Origin: DAOVRL01 sp964459805
Lineage (GTDB): Bacteria; Planctomycetota; Phycisphaerae; Sedimentisphaerales; Anaerobacaceae
Reading direction: 5' to 3'
Length of the DNA: 6,893 nt
Assembly (NCBI GenBank): GCA_964459805.1
Contig: CAYWOD010000197.1
Coordinates: forward strand, 1 to 6,893
The notes under the pieces were generated by a model that searched no databases, was not told the DNA's origin, and worked only from the letters and a program-made list of their open reading frames with translations. Within the stretch, counting starts at the first letter, position 1. Each line of letters starts with the position of its first letter. Both the position numbers and the translations under genes were made by a program. Below are positions 6,354 to 6,893 of this stretch, piece by piece.

Positions 6354-6381
6354 CCTGTCCTGAGCGCGGGCGCAGGGCAGG
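6354..6381. repeat. GC-rich hairpin between convergent genes
   Basis: CCTGTCCT (6354-6361) pairs with AGGGCAGG (6374-6381) through one G-T wobble, and GCGC (6364-6367) pairs with GCGC (6370-6373). There is a GA bulge and a 2-nt GG loop. It begins 20 nt past the stop of the secreted-protein gene and lies between convergent genes, so it may serve as a bidirectional transcript end. There is no T-tract. Its left arm, GCCTGTCCTGAGCG, belongs to the same CTGAGCG family as the repeats near 580 and 4270. Confidence 0.5.
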
Positions 6382-6387
6382 TTCGTA

Positions 6388-6405
6388 CCTTTGTGCCTTC
6401 GTGGC
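6388..6405 (-). repeat. Short GCCAC..CACA..AG repeat, copy 1
   Basis: Read on the minus strand this is GCCACGAAGGCACAAAGG. It resembles the purine-rich GCCACAGAGAGCACAGAG copy upstream of the arrestin-like gene (6800-6817, plus strand), in inverted orientation. This kind of short low-complexity unit is common in intergenic DNA of environmental bacteria. Confidence 0.45.
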
Positions 6406-6411
6406 AGAGAA

Positions 6412-6774
6412 CTACTTTACGGCTACTTCCTGGCCGGTTGGTGAGACGGTAATCTCGCGTTTTGTGGTTTGTTCTGTGGGGAAGGTGGTTGCCTCGATTG
6501 CCCAGCTTAGGGAGATTAGTCTGCCGGAGAAGCTGTAGGGGCCGGGGGGCAGCTTGAAGGTGAATTCTTTTTGGCCTAACGAGCCGGGATTCTTGACCTT
6601 CACGGTCTCGACTACTCCCACGTCTCTGGTCCCTTTGCCCTGCGTGTGCCAGAAGAGCGATAGCTCCAGCGATTCGGGATTTTCCTCTAAGTTCCAGCGG
6701 ACCGTCCCCGCGACCGTCTCGCCCGGGCGGAATGAGGTCTTGGCTTCGGCGATTTCAATGTTCAGGTTGTCCAT
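6412..6774 (-). CDS. Arrestin/Spo0M-like single beta-sandwich domain protein (hypothetical)
   Basis: This is a 120-residue cytoplasmic protein without signal peptide or membrane helix. The opening IEIAEAKTSFRPGETVAGTVRW (5-27) has the strand, then R-PGE-V-GTV turn, then strand typical of the N-terminal arrestin-like domain shared with Spo0M-type proteins. It continues with LELSLFWHTQGKG (36-48) and ends in the conserved LPPGPYSFSGRLISLSWAIEA segment (75-95), with a final TKREITVSP strand. At 120 residues it holds only one such sandwich; Spo0M itself is about twice as long. The role is likely binding or scaffolding, but the partner is unknown. The ATG at 6772-6774 is chosen because AGGAGG lies 9 nt upstream. 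The frame stays open to 6876, but that extension translates repeat DNA. It is convergent with the secreted-protein gene and shares no operon within the window. Confidence 0.8.
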   Translation of the reverse strand: MDNLNIEIAEAKTSFRPGETVAGTVRWNLEENPESLELSLFWHTQGKGTRDVGVVETVKVKNPGSLGQKEFTFKLPPGPYSFSGRLISLSWAIEATTFPTEQTTKREITVSPTGQEVAVK

Positions 6775-6783
6775 TTTCGTTTT

Positions 6784-6789
6784 CCTCCT
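6784..6789 (-). promoter_or_regulatory. Perfect Shine-Dalgarno AGGAGG
   Basis: AGGAGG on the minus strand, 9 nt before the ATG at 6772-6774, is the strongest ribosome binding site in the window. It decides the start of the arrestin-like gene. Confidence 0.8.
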
Positions 6790-6799
6790 ATTCTTTTGA

Positions 6800-6819
6800 G
6801 CCACAGAGAGCACAGAGAA
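6800..6819 (+). repeat. CACAGAGA tandem unit, copy 2 of GCCAC..CACA..AG repeat
   Basis: Two adjacent 9-bp units, CACAGAGAG (6802-6810) and CACAGAGAA (6811-6819), follow a GC. It is related to the 6388-6405 copy in inverted orientation, so the two bracket the arrestin-like gene. It lies in the 5' leader region of that gene. Two units with no spacers do not make a CRISPR. Confidence 0.5.
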
Positions 6820-6893
6820 CTTGGAGCAGCATAGCCGCAACCAAAAAGTTCGCCTATTAAAAACACGCCATAACACATTAAGAATAAAGAGCT

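Noticed and set aside
6802..6819. Tandem 9-bp units as a CRISPR or satellite
   Set aside because: There are only two units with no spacers and no cas genes.
6775..6876. An N-terminal extension of the arrestin-like protein by 34 residues
   Set aside because: It translates the CACAGAGA repeat and the Shine-Dalgarno itself. The ATG at 6772-6774 has a perfect AGGAGG at 9 nt and begins the conserved fold.

Overview
The window looks like ordinary chromosome from a Gram-negative-type bacterium of moderate GC content. The most likely source is a member of the planctomycete/PVC group, but that is a weak inference. It rests on the DnaE variant (SHSTRY rather than the common SHSAAY in the polymerase core), on a secreted multi-repeat beta protein, and on abundant short interspersed palindromes. 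No gene here fixes the lineage. No rRNA, tRNA, CRISPR array or complete insertion sequence was seen.

Layout from left to right. Positions 1-132 are AT-rich and hold at most a 19-codon ORF. Positions 133-564 (minus) encode a small AT-rich protein with a winged-helix-like N-terminus and a C-terminal membrane anchor. Positions 565-669 carry two adjacent short palindromic repeats. Positions 670-4125 (minus) encode a complete DnaE, the replicative DNA polymerase III alpha subunit, with all nine expected PHP metal-site residues. Positions 4126-4300 are mostly a 104-bp MITE-like element with perfect 11-bp terminal inverted repeats. Positions 4301-4930 (minus) encode a small stand-alone P-loop ATPase with a GTG start. 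Positions 4931-5268 contain what reads as the decayed C-terminal tail of a REP-associated (Y1) transposase, then a strong sigma70-type promoter. Positions 5269-6333 (plus) encode a secreted protein built from three beta-rich repeats. Positions 6334-6411 hold a GC-rich hairpin and a short repeat. Positions 6412-6774 (minus) encode a 120-residue arrestin/Spo0M-like single-domain protein with a perfect AGGAGG ribosome binding site. A related short repeat lies just upstream of it.

The genes do not form an obvious operon or pathway. The ATPase and dnaE are co-oriented, but 175 bp of repeat-rich DNA separates them. dnaE is the only clearly housekeeping gene; the others look like independent accessory genes. 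The unifying theme is that nearly every intergenic gap holds a short palindromic repeat. Several of these share the boundary GTCAT or the core CTGAGCG, and one gap also holds a transposase remnant of the kind known to mobilise REP sequences. I see no convincing new multi-gene system. The repeat family with its possible RAYT relic, and the three-repeat secreted protein, are the most interesting points.
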